The notes beneath the pieces were generated by a model. The model worked only from the letters and a program-made list of their open reading frames with translations, was not told the DNA's origin and did not search any database. From Pseudomonadota bacterium (GTDB lineage Bacteria; Pseudomonadota; Gammaproteobacteria; Steroidobacterales; Steroidobacteraceae): DNA of 64,000 nucleotides. Positions 1 through 7,215 of the stretch are shown in pieces. The stretch covers positions 1 through 64,000 of the forward strand of contig JAJYDK010000002.1 in assembly GCA_021777555.1 (NCBI GenBank), written 5' to 3'. Position 1 is the first letter of the stretch; every line of letters starts with the position of its first letter. The position numbers and the translations under genes were made by a program.

Positions 1-569
1 CCGGCTTCCGGAATCAGCTGATCGAGGATGTTCACGTCGTGGAGCTTCCCGTCGCTGATGTGAATGAAGCTGGGGATGTTGCCGCGCAGGTCCAGCAGCG
101 TGTGCATTTTCACCGCGGCCTTGGTCGAGCGAAACGGCGCCCATGGGAACAGCGGCAACGACAGATCGATCGTCGTGGAGTCCAGCGCGTAGGCGGTGTT
201 CGCCAAATCGACCCCGAAGGGCTCCTCCGCATACAGCTTGCGAGCAATACCGATCAGACGCTGAGCGAAGTCGGCGTAGATGCGCAAATTGCGCGTGGCG
301 TTCGCGTTGGCGAGGATATTGCGGGAGATCCGGCCCCGGATGCCCATGTGGTAGAGCCGCTCGGCCTGCGAGCGCAGGCACGCCTCGATGTCGCGCAGAC
401 TCTCGCGAAAAGTCAGCTGCGCGAACGCCATGCACAGGTACTGATCCATGCACGTGAAGCTCTTCACCTTGTGATTGCCACCGTACCGCGCCACACAGCG
501 CTCGAACACCATCGGCGGCAGGTGATCCATCAGCTGCGCAAAAACCAGCTTCCCCGCGTGCATCGTCAT
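1..569 (-). mobile_element. IS4-type transposase, partial (C-terminal part beyond window start)
   Basis: The reverse strand reads from an ATG at 569 to the window edge with no stop. The N-terminus contains HAGKLVFAQLMDHLP, then RYGGNHKVKSFTCMDQ and AFAQLTFRESLRDIE. That pattern belongs to the N-terminal domain (DUF4372-like) of a widespread IS4-group transposase. Further on, ALDSTTIDLSLPLFPWA carries the first acidic catalytic residue region (the D of the DDE triad, in the Y-A-L-D-S-T context). An alternative ATG lies two codons downstream at 563. The rest of the catalytic domain and one insertion-sequence end lie outside the window. I could not define the terminal inverted repeat in the 145 bases between this start and the next gene. 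The element is probably mobile or recently so, because the visible frame is intact. Confidence 0.85.
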
Positions 570-714
570 GACCCCTGGAGACCCGTTCGGGGATCACAAT
601 GCCGCCTGCTGGGGCCGAAATCGTTAACACCTTCAAAATCACGATTTCACCAATGCCTTCAGTCACTTATCGGCGTACCGCCGATCAACGTCGGGACAGG
701 CCTGATGGGATACC

Positions 715-1668
715 TCAAATGAATCCGATCCGCCGCCGGCCGGCCGTGGGCGGCTCAGGCAGCACGACGCGGTTGGAATCAGCGGCGAGAGCGCGCGCGA
801 AGCCGGCGCGCAGCATCCTGAGCATGGTACGCACGTCCAGGTTCTCGGTCTCCACCAGGCGATTGGCGGTGGAGGCGTCCAGCCGCAGTTCTGGAGAGCA
901 ACGATGGCTTTCATACAGCGTCCCGAACTCGTGCTCCAGGAGGAACCTTCGCTGCGCCACGGTGGGCGCCGCAATGGTGAACTCCGTCAGCCGCGATCGT
1001 AGCGCTACCGGAATCGCGTCGTGCTCGTTGGCCGTGCAGACAATGATCATTCGGCTCGCATTCATGTGCACCGGGAGTGAGAGTTCCCGATACCGACGTG
1101 CGGAGAGCGGCTCGAGCAGGTCCAGGAGCGTATTGATGGGTGTGTCTCGACGACCAGCCGAGTACACCGGGATCTTGTCGATTTCGTCGACGACAAGCAC
1201 CGGCGCAGCGGAGTCGCCGCGGGCAAGTAAGTCATACACCAGCCCCGTCCGCGCGTTGCTCCACCCGGCATCCGTGCCGCAAAGCTGGAAGGCATCCTGT
1301 GCAGTGCCGGCGCTGTAGACCTCCATTCGCGTGCCGATGGCATCAGCCAGGACACGAGCGAAGTAGGTCTTGCCGACGCCCGGCGGCCCGTGCAGCAGAA
1401 TCGGGTCGATACGTGCATCGGCCGGGCGTTCCGCCCGCGTGGCGCAGATCCACTGGACCTGCAGATGCTGGAGCACCTCAGCGAAAGTGGCCAGCTTCGG
1501 GCCGAACCCTGCAAAGGGGTCACTGTCGATGGCCCACGGCACGGAGCGATAGCCGCCGTTGCGGCCGGCACGCGCGAGTGCGAGTTTCACGCGCTCCTGG
1601 TCGTGGTCTTTCAGGGCCTTCAGCGATTCCTCGACCTCGTGCAGTTCGTAAGGATCGAATACTTTCAC
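715..1668 (-). CDS. Lon-like AAA+ ATPase
   Basis: This 317-residue protein starts at a GTG (1668). It has a Walker A motif GPPGVGKT near residue 94, a Walker B motif VLVVDEIDK near residue 157, and a sensor region IIVCTANEHD with arginines following (ALRSRL). The order resembles the ATPase domain of Lon, but there is no Lon N-domain and no C-terminal Ser-Lys protease domain. It is therefore an ATPase-only Lon relative whose substrate is unknown. It lies about 145 bases from an IS4-type transposase and points toward it. The preceding frame (start 1939) overlaps the first ~50 codons, so the true N-terminus is uncertain. Similar stand-alone Lon-like ATPases occur in mobile regions; a role in an accessory element is inference only. 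Confidence 0.8.
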   Translation of the reverse strand: MKVFDPYELHEVEESLKALKDHDQERVKLALARAGRNGGYRSVPWAIDSDPFAGFGPKLATFAEVLQHLQVQWICATRAERPADARIDPILLHGPPGVGKTYFARVLADAIGTRMEVYSAGTAQDAFQLCGTDAGWSNARTGLVYDLLARGDSAAPVLVVDEIDKIPVYSAGRRDTPINTLLDLLEPLSARRYRELSLPVHMNASRMIIVCTANEHDAIPVALRSRLTEFTIAAPTVAQRRFLLEHEFGTLYESHRCSPELRLDASTANRLVETENLDVRTMLRMLRAGFARALAADSNRVVLPEPPTAGRRRIGFI

Positions 1669-1939
1669 CTGATTGTCCGTCCGCGTCGGCGGGAATCACA
1701 GTGACCGACACGGCCACGCCGGTCTCGGGTTTGGCTTCCTCGGCCGCCGCAGACGCAGGCGTATCGACCTGCTGCTCGAGTTCCTCCTCGTCGATCTGCC
1801 AGATGCGTTTGCGCGCCTGGGCGCGATCCAGGTCGATGAGCAAGTGTTTGTGAGCCACAAGCAGACGTTCCACCGGAGTCATTTGCCGCCGTCTTCGCCA
1901 CTGTTCGTCGAGCAGGGGTGGACTACGAGCGATCGACAT
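1520..1939 (-). CDS. hypothetical protein overlapping the AAA ATPase start; possibly its N-terminal part
   Basis: The ATG at 1939 has an AAGGGA ribosome binding site six bases upstream and opens a 139-codon frame. The first ~90 residues look like real protein, with a basic/helical segment containing RLLVAHKHLLIDLDRAQ and an acidic EEELEQQ stretch. After position 1668 this frame becomes Arg/Pro-rich, while the ATPase frame takes over with a normal composition. Either two genes overlap by 149 bases, or a frameshift has split one protein of about 400 residues. I recognise no family. The annotated end at 1520 is where this frame stops, not necessarily where the functional protein ends. Confidence 0.4.
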   Translation of the reverse strand: MSIARSPPLLDEQWRRRRQMTPVERLLVAHKHLLIDLDRAQARKRIWQIDEEELEQQVDTPASAAAEEAKPETGVAVSVTVIPADADGQSGESIRSLRTARGRGIAEGPERPRPGARETRTRACRPQRRLSLRAVGHRQ

Positions 1940-2045
1940 GATGGATCCCTTGCTGAGCGGGCGACTCCGCCCCGACTGCTCTTCTCGTACGCCTGCGACA
2001 GGTTGCCTTTCGTCTGACGTTGCCAATAGGATCGGCGGTAGCCAT
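1923..2045 (-). CDS. short 40-codon frame with a strong ribosome binding site (leader peptide or frameshifted gene start)
   Basis: The ATG at 2045 is preceded by a near-perfect AGGAGG Shine-Dalgarno six bases away. The frame runs 40 codons and stops at 1923, inside the next gene (ATG 1939). A second, parallel frame with a non-ATG start (TTG 2026) is open through to the next gene. A one-base shift near codon 6 would therefore fuse this start to the downstream frame. It may be a translationally coupled leader or the real start of a decayed gene. No homology is recognised. Confidence 0.3.
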   Translation of the reverse strand: MATADPIGNVRRKATCRRRTRRAVGAESPAQQGIHHVDRS

Positions 2046-2131
2046 GACGTACCTCCTGGGGGCGGTTATGGTCGGGCCGGAGGGCCGTGTTTACACCACC
2101 GCCGCGGGCGGTCGTCTGCTCCAGTTATGCT

Positions 2132-2162
2132 CCACTTGGTGCCTCAAAAGCGCCCCAAGTGG
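2132..2162. repeat. inverted repeat / hairpin CCACTTGG...CCAAGTGG
   Basis: Perfect 8-base arms (CCACTTGG at 2132-2139, CCAAGTGG at 2155-2162) face each other across 15 bases, with two further pairs after one mismatch. No T-run follows on either side, so it is not a typical intrinsic terminator. It lies between the ATPase unit and the tRNA-like sequence, in a 278-base stretch (2046-2323) where I see no convincing gene. It could be a regulator site, a recombination site or a transcript-end hairpin. Confidence 0.45.
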
Positions 2163-2206
2163 CCCCGTGTCACGCCACGAAGTGATTGAGTTCATTGGTG
2201 TTGAAT

Positions 2207-2273
2207 GGGGTGTAGAGGTGGCCGACCAGGACTTTTAATCCGCTGGTCGACGGTTCGAATCCGTCACGCCCCA
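2207..2273 (+). tRNA. degenerate tRNA-Lys(TTT)-like sequence / tRNA 3' fragment
   Basis: The T arm is perfect (stem GACGG/CCGTC with loop TTCGAAT, 2249-2265). A 7-base acceptor stem forms between GGGGTGT (2207-2213) and ACGCCCC (2266-2272), with one G-T pair and discriminator A. The anticodon loop CTTTTAA carries TTT (2234-2236, lysine). The anticodon stem has only three good pairs. The D-arm segment is about six bases too short and does not fold. No CCA is encoded, whereas most gammaproteobacterial tRNA genes encode it. It is best read as a decayed tRNA or the duplicated 3' end left by an integrase at an attachment site. A functional tRNA with an aberrant D arm is less likely. Confidence 0.45.
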
Positions 2274-2323
2274 TATCACAATAAAATCAAACGCTTGGGC
2301 GGATCTCTTGAGGACTTGATCAT

Positions 2324-3082
2324 TCAGCCGGCCGAGTGTCGCGGTGCGTGCCCAGTCGGGGCCCGGGTCGCCCCTCCTGCGGGCGTGATCGACATGGCCG
2401 CGGCGCCCGGGTGCAGCGCCTCACGGAGCATCGAGCGCGCCCCGTTCCAGATGATCTGAGTTCCGATGGCGAGCAGGATGAAAGCCGTCAGCCGGATGAG
2501 AATGTCGGTTCCCGTCACTCCGAGGCGCCGCACGAGCCGGTCCGCATACCGGTAGCACAGATAGATCGCGACGGCCGTGATCAACACGCCGACGACGTGC
2601 GCGACAATGGTGGTGAGCAGAGCGCGCAGATCGCGCGGCGGGTTCGCACCGAGGGTGATCGCGACGGAGATCGATCCCGGGCCCACGGTGAGGGGCATGG
2701 TGAGCGGGTAGAAGGCGCGTTGTCTGAGACCGTCCGCCGTGGTTGTCGCCGGGTTGGCCGATGCGGAAACGGCTGGAGCGATCGGGCCATTCAGCAACGA
2801 CCAGGCGAGCGCGCATACCACGATGCCCCCAGCGACCTGCACCGCCGGAATGGAAACGCCGAAAAAATCGAGAACATAGGCGCCCACCAGAATGGAGGCG
2901 AGGAGCAGCACGAAGCTGTTGATCGCGACGCGCTTCGACACGCGTGCCCGCTGGGCGGGGGTGAGCTCCGAGGTCATGGCGAGGAAGATCGGAGCGCCGG
3001 CGAAGGGATCTATGATGGGCAGCAGTGCCGCCACCGCGATGAACACGATGCCGGCGAAGTAATGCAGGTGTTGCAGGAGCAT
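2324..3082 (-). CDS. MarC/UPF0056 family integral membrane protein
   Basis: This 252-residue hydrophobic protein has about six membrane segments and the family's start layout (membrane helix, then ALLPIIDPFAGAPIFLAMT). The central region contains FYPLTMPLTVGPGSISVAI, the most conserved MarC-family stretch. Length is slightly above the usual ~210-220 because of a 30-residue polar tail after the last helix. MarC proteins sit in the inner membrane. Their transport substrate is not established, and the early link to multidrug resistance has not held up. It is transcribed in the same direction as the two upstream genes at 3104 and 4183, so it may close a small operon of envelope proteins. Confidence 0.88.
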   Translation of the reverse strand: MLLQHLHYFAGIVFIAVAALLPIIDPFAGAPIFLAMTSELTPAQRARVSKRVAINSFVLLLASILVGAYVLDFFGVSIPAVQVAGGIVVCALAWSLLNGPIAPAVSASANPATTTADGLRQRAFYPLTMPLTVGPGSISVAITLGANPPRDLRALLTTIVAHVVGVLITAVAIYLCYRYADRLVRRLGVTGTDILIRLTAFILLAIGTQIIWNGARSMLREALHPGAAAMSITPAGGATRAPTGHAPRHSAG

Positions 3083-3103
3083 GCGGTGGACTCCGGCTGG
3101 CCC

Positions 3104-4150
3104 TCAATGGTGTCGCAGCAGGTAGGCATGGGTCTCGCCGGTGCGCGAGTCGAAGCCATTGGCGACGATCCAGCCCTTGTCGTTGATTCCCCGGCCCGCC
3201 GTCAGGGTGAGGAAGGCGGCGATGGACGGATCGATCATCGAATTGAGATCGTGCATCGCGCCGCTCGTGTAGAGAAAGGCGTGCACCGCGCCATTGGCGG
3301 TCACGGCGGCGCCGGTGACCTGGCCTCGCGAGTTGATCGCGTAGCCCGTGCTGGTGGCCCCGCCCAACGTCCCGAGGTCGATCATGCCCTTGCCGGGGGA
3401 ATAGAGAAACGCGCGACTCACACCGTCGATGGTCACCGAGGCGCCCGTGACCTGGTCGCTCGCGTTGATCGCGTACCCGGCACTCGTTGCCCCGCCCAGC
3501 GTCCCGAGGTTGATCATGCCTTTGCCCGGGGTGTAGAGGAATGCGCGGCCGGCACCCCCACGGGTCACCGACTCGCCGGTGATCTGCCCGTGCGTGTTGA
3601 TGGCGTAGCCGATGCTGGTGGCGCCGCCCAGCGTTCCGAGGTCGATCATGCGCCGGCCAGGGCTGTGGAGAAAGGCGTGTGCCGCCCCGGCGCGGGTCGT
3701 CGATTCGCCCGTGACCTCCCCGCGCGCGTTGATCGCGCAACCGATGCTTGTCGTGCCGCCGAGCGTCCCGAGATCGACCATGCCTCTGCCGGGGGTGAAG
3801 AGAAACGCGCGAACCCGTCCGTTTGAAGTCACCGCCGCGCCGGTGACCTGACCGCTGGCGTTGACGGCATAGCCCTTGCTCGTGAGGCCCTTCAGCGTTC
3901 CGAGGTCGATCATGCCCCTGCCGGGGGTGAAGAGAAACGCTCGGCCCACGCCCTCCGCGGTGACTGATTCGCCCGTCACCTGGCCGCGCTCGTTGAGGGC
4001 ATATCCGGTGCTCGTGGCCCCACCCAGCGTCCCGAGTTCCGTGACCGAATATGTCGCCGCCTGCGCGTGGGCAGGCACTCCGAGAAAGACCCAGGCGAGG
4101 AGCAGGGCGGGAATGCTCCAGCGTGAAAGACTGCGAAGTGGGCGATTCAT
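3104..4150 (-). CDS. secreted HAF-repeat protein
   Basis: This 348-residue protein begins with a basic N-terminus, a hydrophobic core and an AQA-type signal-peptidase site near residue 31, so it is probably exported. It then carries six tandem repeats of about 44 residues, each built on DLGTLGGATSxGYAIN, then GQVTGxSVT, then RAFLYTPGKGMI. This is the signature of the HAF family of extracellular repeats (TIGR02913-like). The matching DNA has a ~132-base period from roughly 3300 to 4050. A degenerate last unit closes the protein (NDKGWIVANG...). HAF repeats are thought to form beta-propeller-like folds; their function is unknown. No catalytic residue pattern is visible. Confidence 0.9.
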   Translation of the reverse strand: MNRPLRSLSRWSIPALLLAWVFLGVPAHAQAATYSVTELGTLGGATSTGYALNERGQVTGESVTAEGVGRAFLFTPGRGMIDLGTLKGLTSKGYAVNASGQVTGAAVTSNGRVRAFLFTPGRGMVDLGTLGGTTSIGCAINARGEVTGESTTRAGAAHAFLHSPGRRMIDLGTLGGATSIGYAINTHGQITGESVTRGGAGRAFLYTPGKGMINLGTLGGATSAGYAINASDQVTGASVTIDGVSRAFLYSPGKGMIDLGTLGGATSTGYAINSRGQVTGAAVTANGAVHAFLYTSGAMHDLNSMIDPSIAAFLTLTAGRGINDKGWIVANGFDSRTGETHAYLLRHH

Positions 4151-4182
4151 ACAGGGACCTCAGAGGTTTCCCGAGGGAAGGT

Positions 4183-5061
4183 TCACCAGTGCAGTCGACC
4201 CACTCGCGCGAGAGCCACGAGTCCGTACACCACGACCACGAAGCCGATCGCAGTGAGCGCCGCGAGTATGCCGCTGTGCAGCGGACCGGATGGCGGGGCG
4301 GACATGTACAGCCACGAGCCGAGAATCGCGGAGAGGTCGATCGCATAGTGCGTGGCGATGCTCCAGCGCAGGCCGAAGCTCACCCGCAGGTAGGCGAGTC
4401 CGACGCCGAGCAGGAATTGCGGCAGGGCGAGTACGAGTCCCCACCATACGAAGTGATTGGTGTAGAGCGAGGCGTGCGCGGCGCCGAACAGCACGCACGA
4501 CGTCCAGAACACCCAGCCCGCCCAACGCTGGAAGAACACCGTCACCGCATGGCGCGCGTAGCGATGCAGCAGCAGGCTGATGGCCCCGGCCGGCACGAAG
4601 ACCCAGAACCCGAGAAAGTACTGCGTGAGCACCGTGGCCGAGGAGAGGGTCCCGGATACCGGGGTGAGTTCGGTCTGAGCCACGAGGTAGGCGTAGCCGA
4701 GAAAGAATGCGAGGCCGGGGAAGATGAATCGAGGGGCGCTCGAGAGGAAGGCGCGAAACCCGAGCTCCTCCAGGGCCGGCGCGACGAGCAGTATCGTGAT
4801 CACCGCCCACGAGGGGTGGGCCAGGAAGCGCGCCCTCGCGCTGCTTGCCGGCACAGGCCAGTGGTAGGCGAGGGCGAGGAGGTGGGTGAAGGCGCTGGCG
4901 AGGGAGGCCGCGAGCAGCAACAGGCACAGCCACCCGAGCCAGTGCCACACCCTCAGGCGCCCGGGTGGGGTGGCGGGGAATGTCGGGCGGCGAAGATAAC
5001 TCAGCAGCGGTCGCAAACGGGGAGTCGAGAGATCGGCCGCCTCAGCGCCTTGGAAATCCAT
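4183..5061 (-). CDS. CPBP family intramembrane glutamic/metallo-protease (CAAX protease-like)
   Basis: This 292-residue multi-pass membrane protein carries all three Abi/CPBP motifs: EELGFR (EExxxR) near residue 99, FGAAH (FxxxH) near residue 194 and HYAID (HxxxD/N) near residue 238. The family includes Rce1-type CAAX proteases and bacteriocin self-immunity proteins; the bacterial substrate is unknown here. It is 32 bases upstream of the HAF-repeat gene on the same strand. A joint role in processing or tolerating an exported protein is possible but unproven. About 115 bases separate it from the convergent-side TetR gene end. Confidence 0.87.
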   Translation of the reverse strand: MDFQGAEAADLSTPRLRPLLSYLRRPTFPATPPGRLRVWHWLGWLCLLLLAASLASAFTHLLALAYHWPVPASSARARFLAHPSWAVITILLVAPALEELGFRAFLSSAPRFIFPGLAFFLGYAYLVAQTELTPVSGTLSSATVLTQYFLGFWVFVPAGAISLLLHRYARHAVTVFFQRWAGWVFWTSCVLFGAAHASLYTNHFVWWGLVLALPQFLLGVGLAYLRVSFGLRWSIATHYAIDLSAILGSWLYMSAPPSGPLHSGILAALTAIGFVVVVYGLVALARVGRLHW

Positions 5062-5176
5062 CCGCGGACATCCTCCGGTGATCCAGTGCCGCCAGCGTGC
5101 GGCGCGGGATGGTGAAACGGATCATTTCCCTCGGGCGCGCCGCGATGAAGCAAACTCCCAGGGATCATACCGCGTC

Positions 5177-5791
5177 CTAGTGGTGCGCGTCGCTCGTGGC
5201 CGCGGCGGCCCGGAGGATGCGGGCAAAGAGCCGGGCGCGCTCGGCGCGGCGATCGGCCGGCTCGAGAGCGACCTCGATGCAGAGCGTGGCGTAACCATGG
5301 ACCAGCGACCATGCGGCCAGGGCAAGATCCGCGACCCGATCGGCGGGGGCGCAGGTGGCGACGATGTCCTTCAGCGCCTCGAAGGCGGCGGCGCCGGCTT
5401 GCGCGGCCGCCGGGAAGCGCGCGAGGTCCACGAGCTCCCGCGAGAACATCAGCCGGAACAGGGCGGGCGCCTCCTGCGCGCGGCGGATGTAGCTCTCGGC
5501 GGCGCGCTCGAGGGAGTTCCGTCCCTGGGCGTCCCGAGAGGCCGCGAGGGAGGCGGCGAGCCGTTCGTACCCCTCCCGTGCGAGCTCGGCGAGCAGCGCC
5601 TCCTTGTTCTTGAAATGGTTGTAGGGAGCTTGGCGGGAGAGGCCGGCGCGCTCGGCGACCTGGCGCAGCGAGAGGCTCGCGGCGCCGAGCTTCTCCAGAA
5701 GGCCGGCGGCGGCCGTCAGCAGCGCATTGCGCGCATTGCCGTGGTGATAGCCGCGCTTCGCAGGCTCATGGGGCGCGCTTCTTCTGGGCAT
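5177..5791 (-). CDS. TetR/AcrR family transcriptional regulator (WHG-type C-terminal domain)
   Basis: Of 204 residues, the N-terminal ~65 form a TetR helix-turn-helix containing LSLRQVAERAGLSRQAPYNHF, and the C-terminal helical domain has the WHG-like signature AAWSLVHGYATL. Such regulators bind a small ligand and release DNA. A perfect inverted repeat (ATATTGAC-3-GTCAATAT) lies 20 bases before its ATG and overlaps a likely -35 element, which points to autorepression. The gene is divergent from the GNAT gene starting at 5970, so one operator could serve both. The inducer is unknown. Confidence 0.88.
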   Translation of the reverse strand: MPRRSAPHEPAKRGYHHGNARNALLTAAAGLLEKLGAASLSLRQVAERAGLSRQAPYNHFKNKEALLAELAREGYERLAASLAASRDAQGRNSLERAAESYIRRAQEAPALFRLMFSRELVDLARFPAAAQAGAAAFEALKDIVATCAPADRVADLALAAWSLVHGYATLCIEVALEPADRRAERARLFARILRAAAATSDAHH

Positions 5792-5810
5792 GTCTCGAGC
5801 CTAATGTTTG

Positions 5811-5829
5811 ATATTGACGATGTCAATAT
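5811..5829. promoter_or_regulatory. palindromic operator of the TetR regulator
   Basis: ATATTGAC at 5811-5818 and GTCAATAT at 5822-5829 are exact inverted repeats with a 3-base centre, an arrangement typical of TetR-family operators. On the reverse strand the palindrome contains TTGACA (5826-5821), followed 17 bases later by TAGGCT (5803-5798), a possible promoter of the TetR gene. It is strikingly AT-rich compared with the surrounding DNA. Confidence 0.7.
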
Positions 5830-5969
5830 TGATGTCAGGACCGTGCGCGCTCCGCGGCAGCGATCGTATGCGCGCGGCGCCGAGGCAGACCTCGAGCCCC
5901 CGCGGCGGGAGCCCGTGAGCCGCTGTGGCAAGATAGGGGCGGACAACCTGAAAGCGAGGAGCGGACCGC

Positions 5970-6374
5970 ATGTCGATTGCCTACTCTCTTGAGCCGGACC
6001 TCTCCGCGGAGGAATTCCGCGCGGTACTGGTGGCATCCACCCTCGGTGAGCGGCGGCCGGTGAACGACCTGGAGCGGCTCGGCCGCATGATCCGGCAAGC
6101 CGATCTCCTCGTGACCGCCCGTGATGGCGATCGCCTGGTCGGTGTCTCGCGCGCGATCACCGACTTCTCGTATTGTTGCTACCTGTCCGATCTCGCGGTC
6201 GATGTGGCCTACCAGCGACGGGGCATCGGCAAGCGGCTGATCGCCGAGACCCAGCGGGGCGCGGGCGAGGAGGCCATGTTGATTCTCATCGCGGTGCCCT
6301 CCGCCGAGGAGTACTACCCGAAGCTCGGCATGCAGCAGCGGCCCTCCTGCTGGACCTTTCCGAGACTGCGCTGA
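5970..6374 (+). CDS. GNAT family N-acetyltransferase
   Basis: This 134-residue single-domain protein has the acetyl-CoA pyrophosphate-binding loop in VAYQRRGIGKRLI (Q/RxxGxG/A motif, residues ~80-92). It also has LSDLAVD before that loop and a C-terminal YYPKLGM, as is usual in small GNATs. It probably acetylates an amine on a small molecule or protein; the substrate cannot be told. The start has an AGGAGC site upstream. It is divergent from the TetR gene and 61 bases upstream of the SDR gene. Confidence 0.85.
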   Translation: MSIAYSLEPDLSAEEFRAVLVASTLGERRPVNDLERLGRMIRQADLLVTARDGDRLVGVSRAITDFSYCCYLSDLAVDVAYQRRGIGKRLIAETQRGAGEEAMLILIAVPSAEEYYPKLGMQQRPSCWTFPRLR

Positions 6375-6435
6375 GGCGCGATGATCAATCCCGGCGGGGC
6401 GTGCAGAATCGAGGCTGCGGCGCAGGAGGCTCGGA

Positions 6436-7200
6436 ATGTCCGTGAATGAGACCGTTCGAGGTACGCTGATCGTGACCGGGGGAAGCCGCGGGATCGGCGC
6501 CGCGGTCTCCCGGCTCGCCGCGGCGAGAGGTTACGCGGTCGTCGTGAATTTCGTGGCCGATGAGAAGGCGGCCGGATCGCTGGTGGAGGATATCCGCTCC
6601 CGCGGAGGCCGCGCGACTGCGGTGCGCGGGGATGTGGCTCGCGAATCGGATGTGGTGAGCCTTTTCGAGCAGGCGAGCCGTTGGTTCGCACCGATCGAGG
6701 CCCTGGTGAACAATGCCGGTATCACCGGCGGCTTCTCCAGGGTGGAATCCGTGACGGCGGACATGCTCGAGCGGCTCTGGGCCGTGAACGTCACGGGAAC
6801 TATGCTCTGCGCCCGGGAGGCGGTGCGGCGACTTTCGCTCAAGCACGGCGGTCGGGGCGGCGCCATCGTCAACATCTCCTCGCGCGCGGCCGATCTCGGC
6901 TCACCGGGCGAGTGGGTGCACTACGCGGCCTCCAAAGGAGCGGTGAACACGTTCACGATCGGCCTTGCGAGTGAAGTGGCGGGCGAGGGGATCCGCGTGA
7001 ACGCGGTGTCGCCCGGCCTGATCGAGACCGACATCCATGCCGCCGCTGGCGACCCGGGACGGCTTGCGCGGCTCGCGGGCCGCATTCCGATGGGACGTGC
7101 GGGCACCGCCGAGGAGGCCGCGGAGGCGGTGATCTGGCTCCTCTCACCCGCCGCCTCCTATGTCACGGGCAGCATCCTCACGGTGAGCGGCGGGCGCTGA
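6436..7200 (+). CDS. short-chain dehydrogenase/reductase (SDR), FabG-like
   Basis: This 254-residue classical SDR has the cofactor motif TGGSRGIG near residue 14, the NNAG motif near residue 92, a catalytic Ser in NISS, and the YxxxK active site in HYAASKGA. It also has PGLIETDI and a C-terminal GxxLTVSGG. It is a soluble NAD(P)-dependent oxidoreductase; an Arg-rich context after the first strand is compatible with NADPH. The start has an AGGAGG site. Together with the GNAT gene it may be part of the unit controlled from the 5.8-kb operator. The substrate is unknown. Confidence 0.9.
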   Translation: MSVNETVRGTLIVTGGSRGIGAAVSRLAAARGYAVVVNFVADEKAAGSLVEDIRSRGGRATAVRGDVARESDVVSLFEQASRWFAPIEALVNNAGITGGFSRVESVTADMLERLWAVNVTGTMLCAREAVRRLSLKHGGRGGAIVNISSRAADLGSPGEWVHYAASKGAVNTFTIGLASEVAGEGIRVNAVSPGLIETDIHAAAGDPGRLARLAGRIPMGRAGTAEEAAEAVIWLLSPAASYVTGSILTVSGGR

Positions 7201-7215
7201 GCGCGCCATCGGGTC

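Noticed and set aside
39-722. Forward 227-codon frame over the transposase
   Set aside because: The reverse strand encodes a recognisable transposase; the forward product has no family resemblance.
2020-2238. 72-codon forward frame near the tRNA-like sequence
   Set aside because: It overlaps the tRNA-like sequence and the hairpin, and shows no ribosome binding site or homology.
3300-4050. Possible CRISPR-like tandem array
   Set aside because: The ~132-base period is in-frame protein repeats of the HAF family without spacers.
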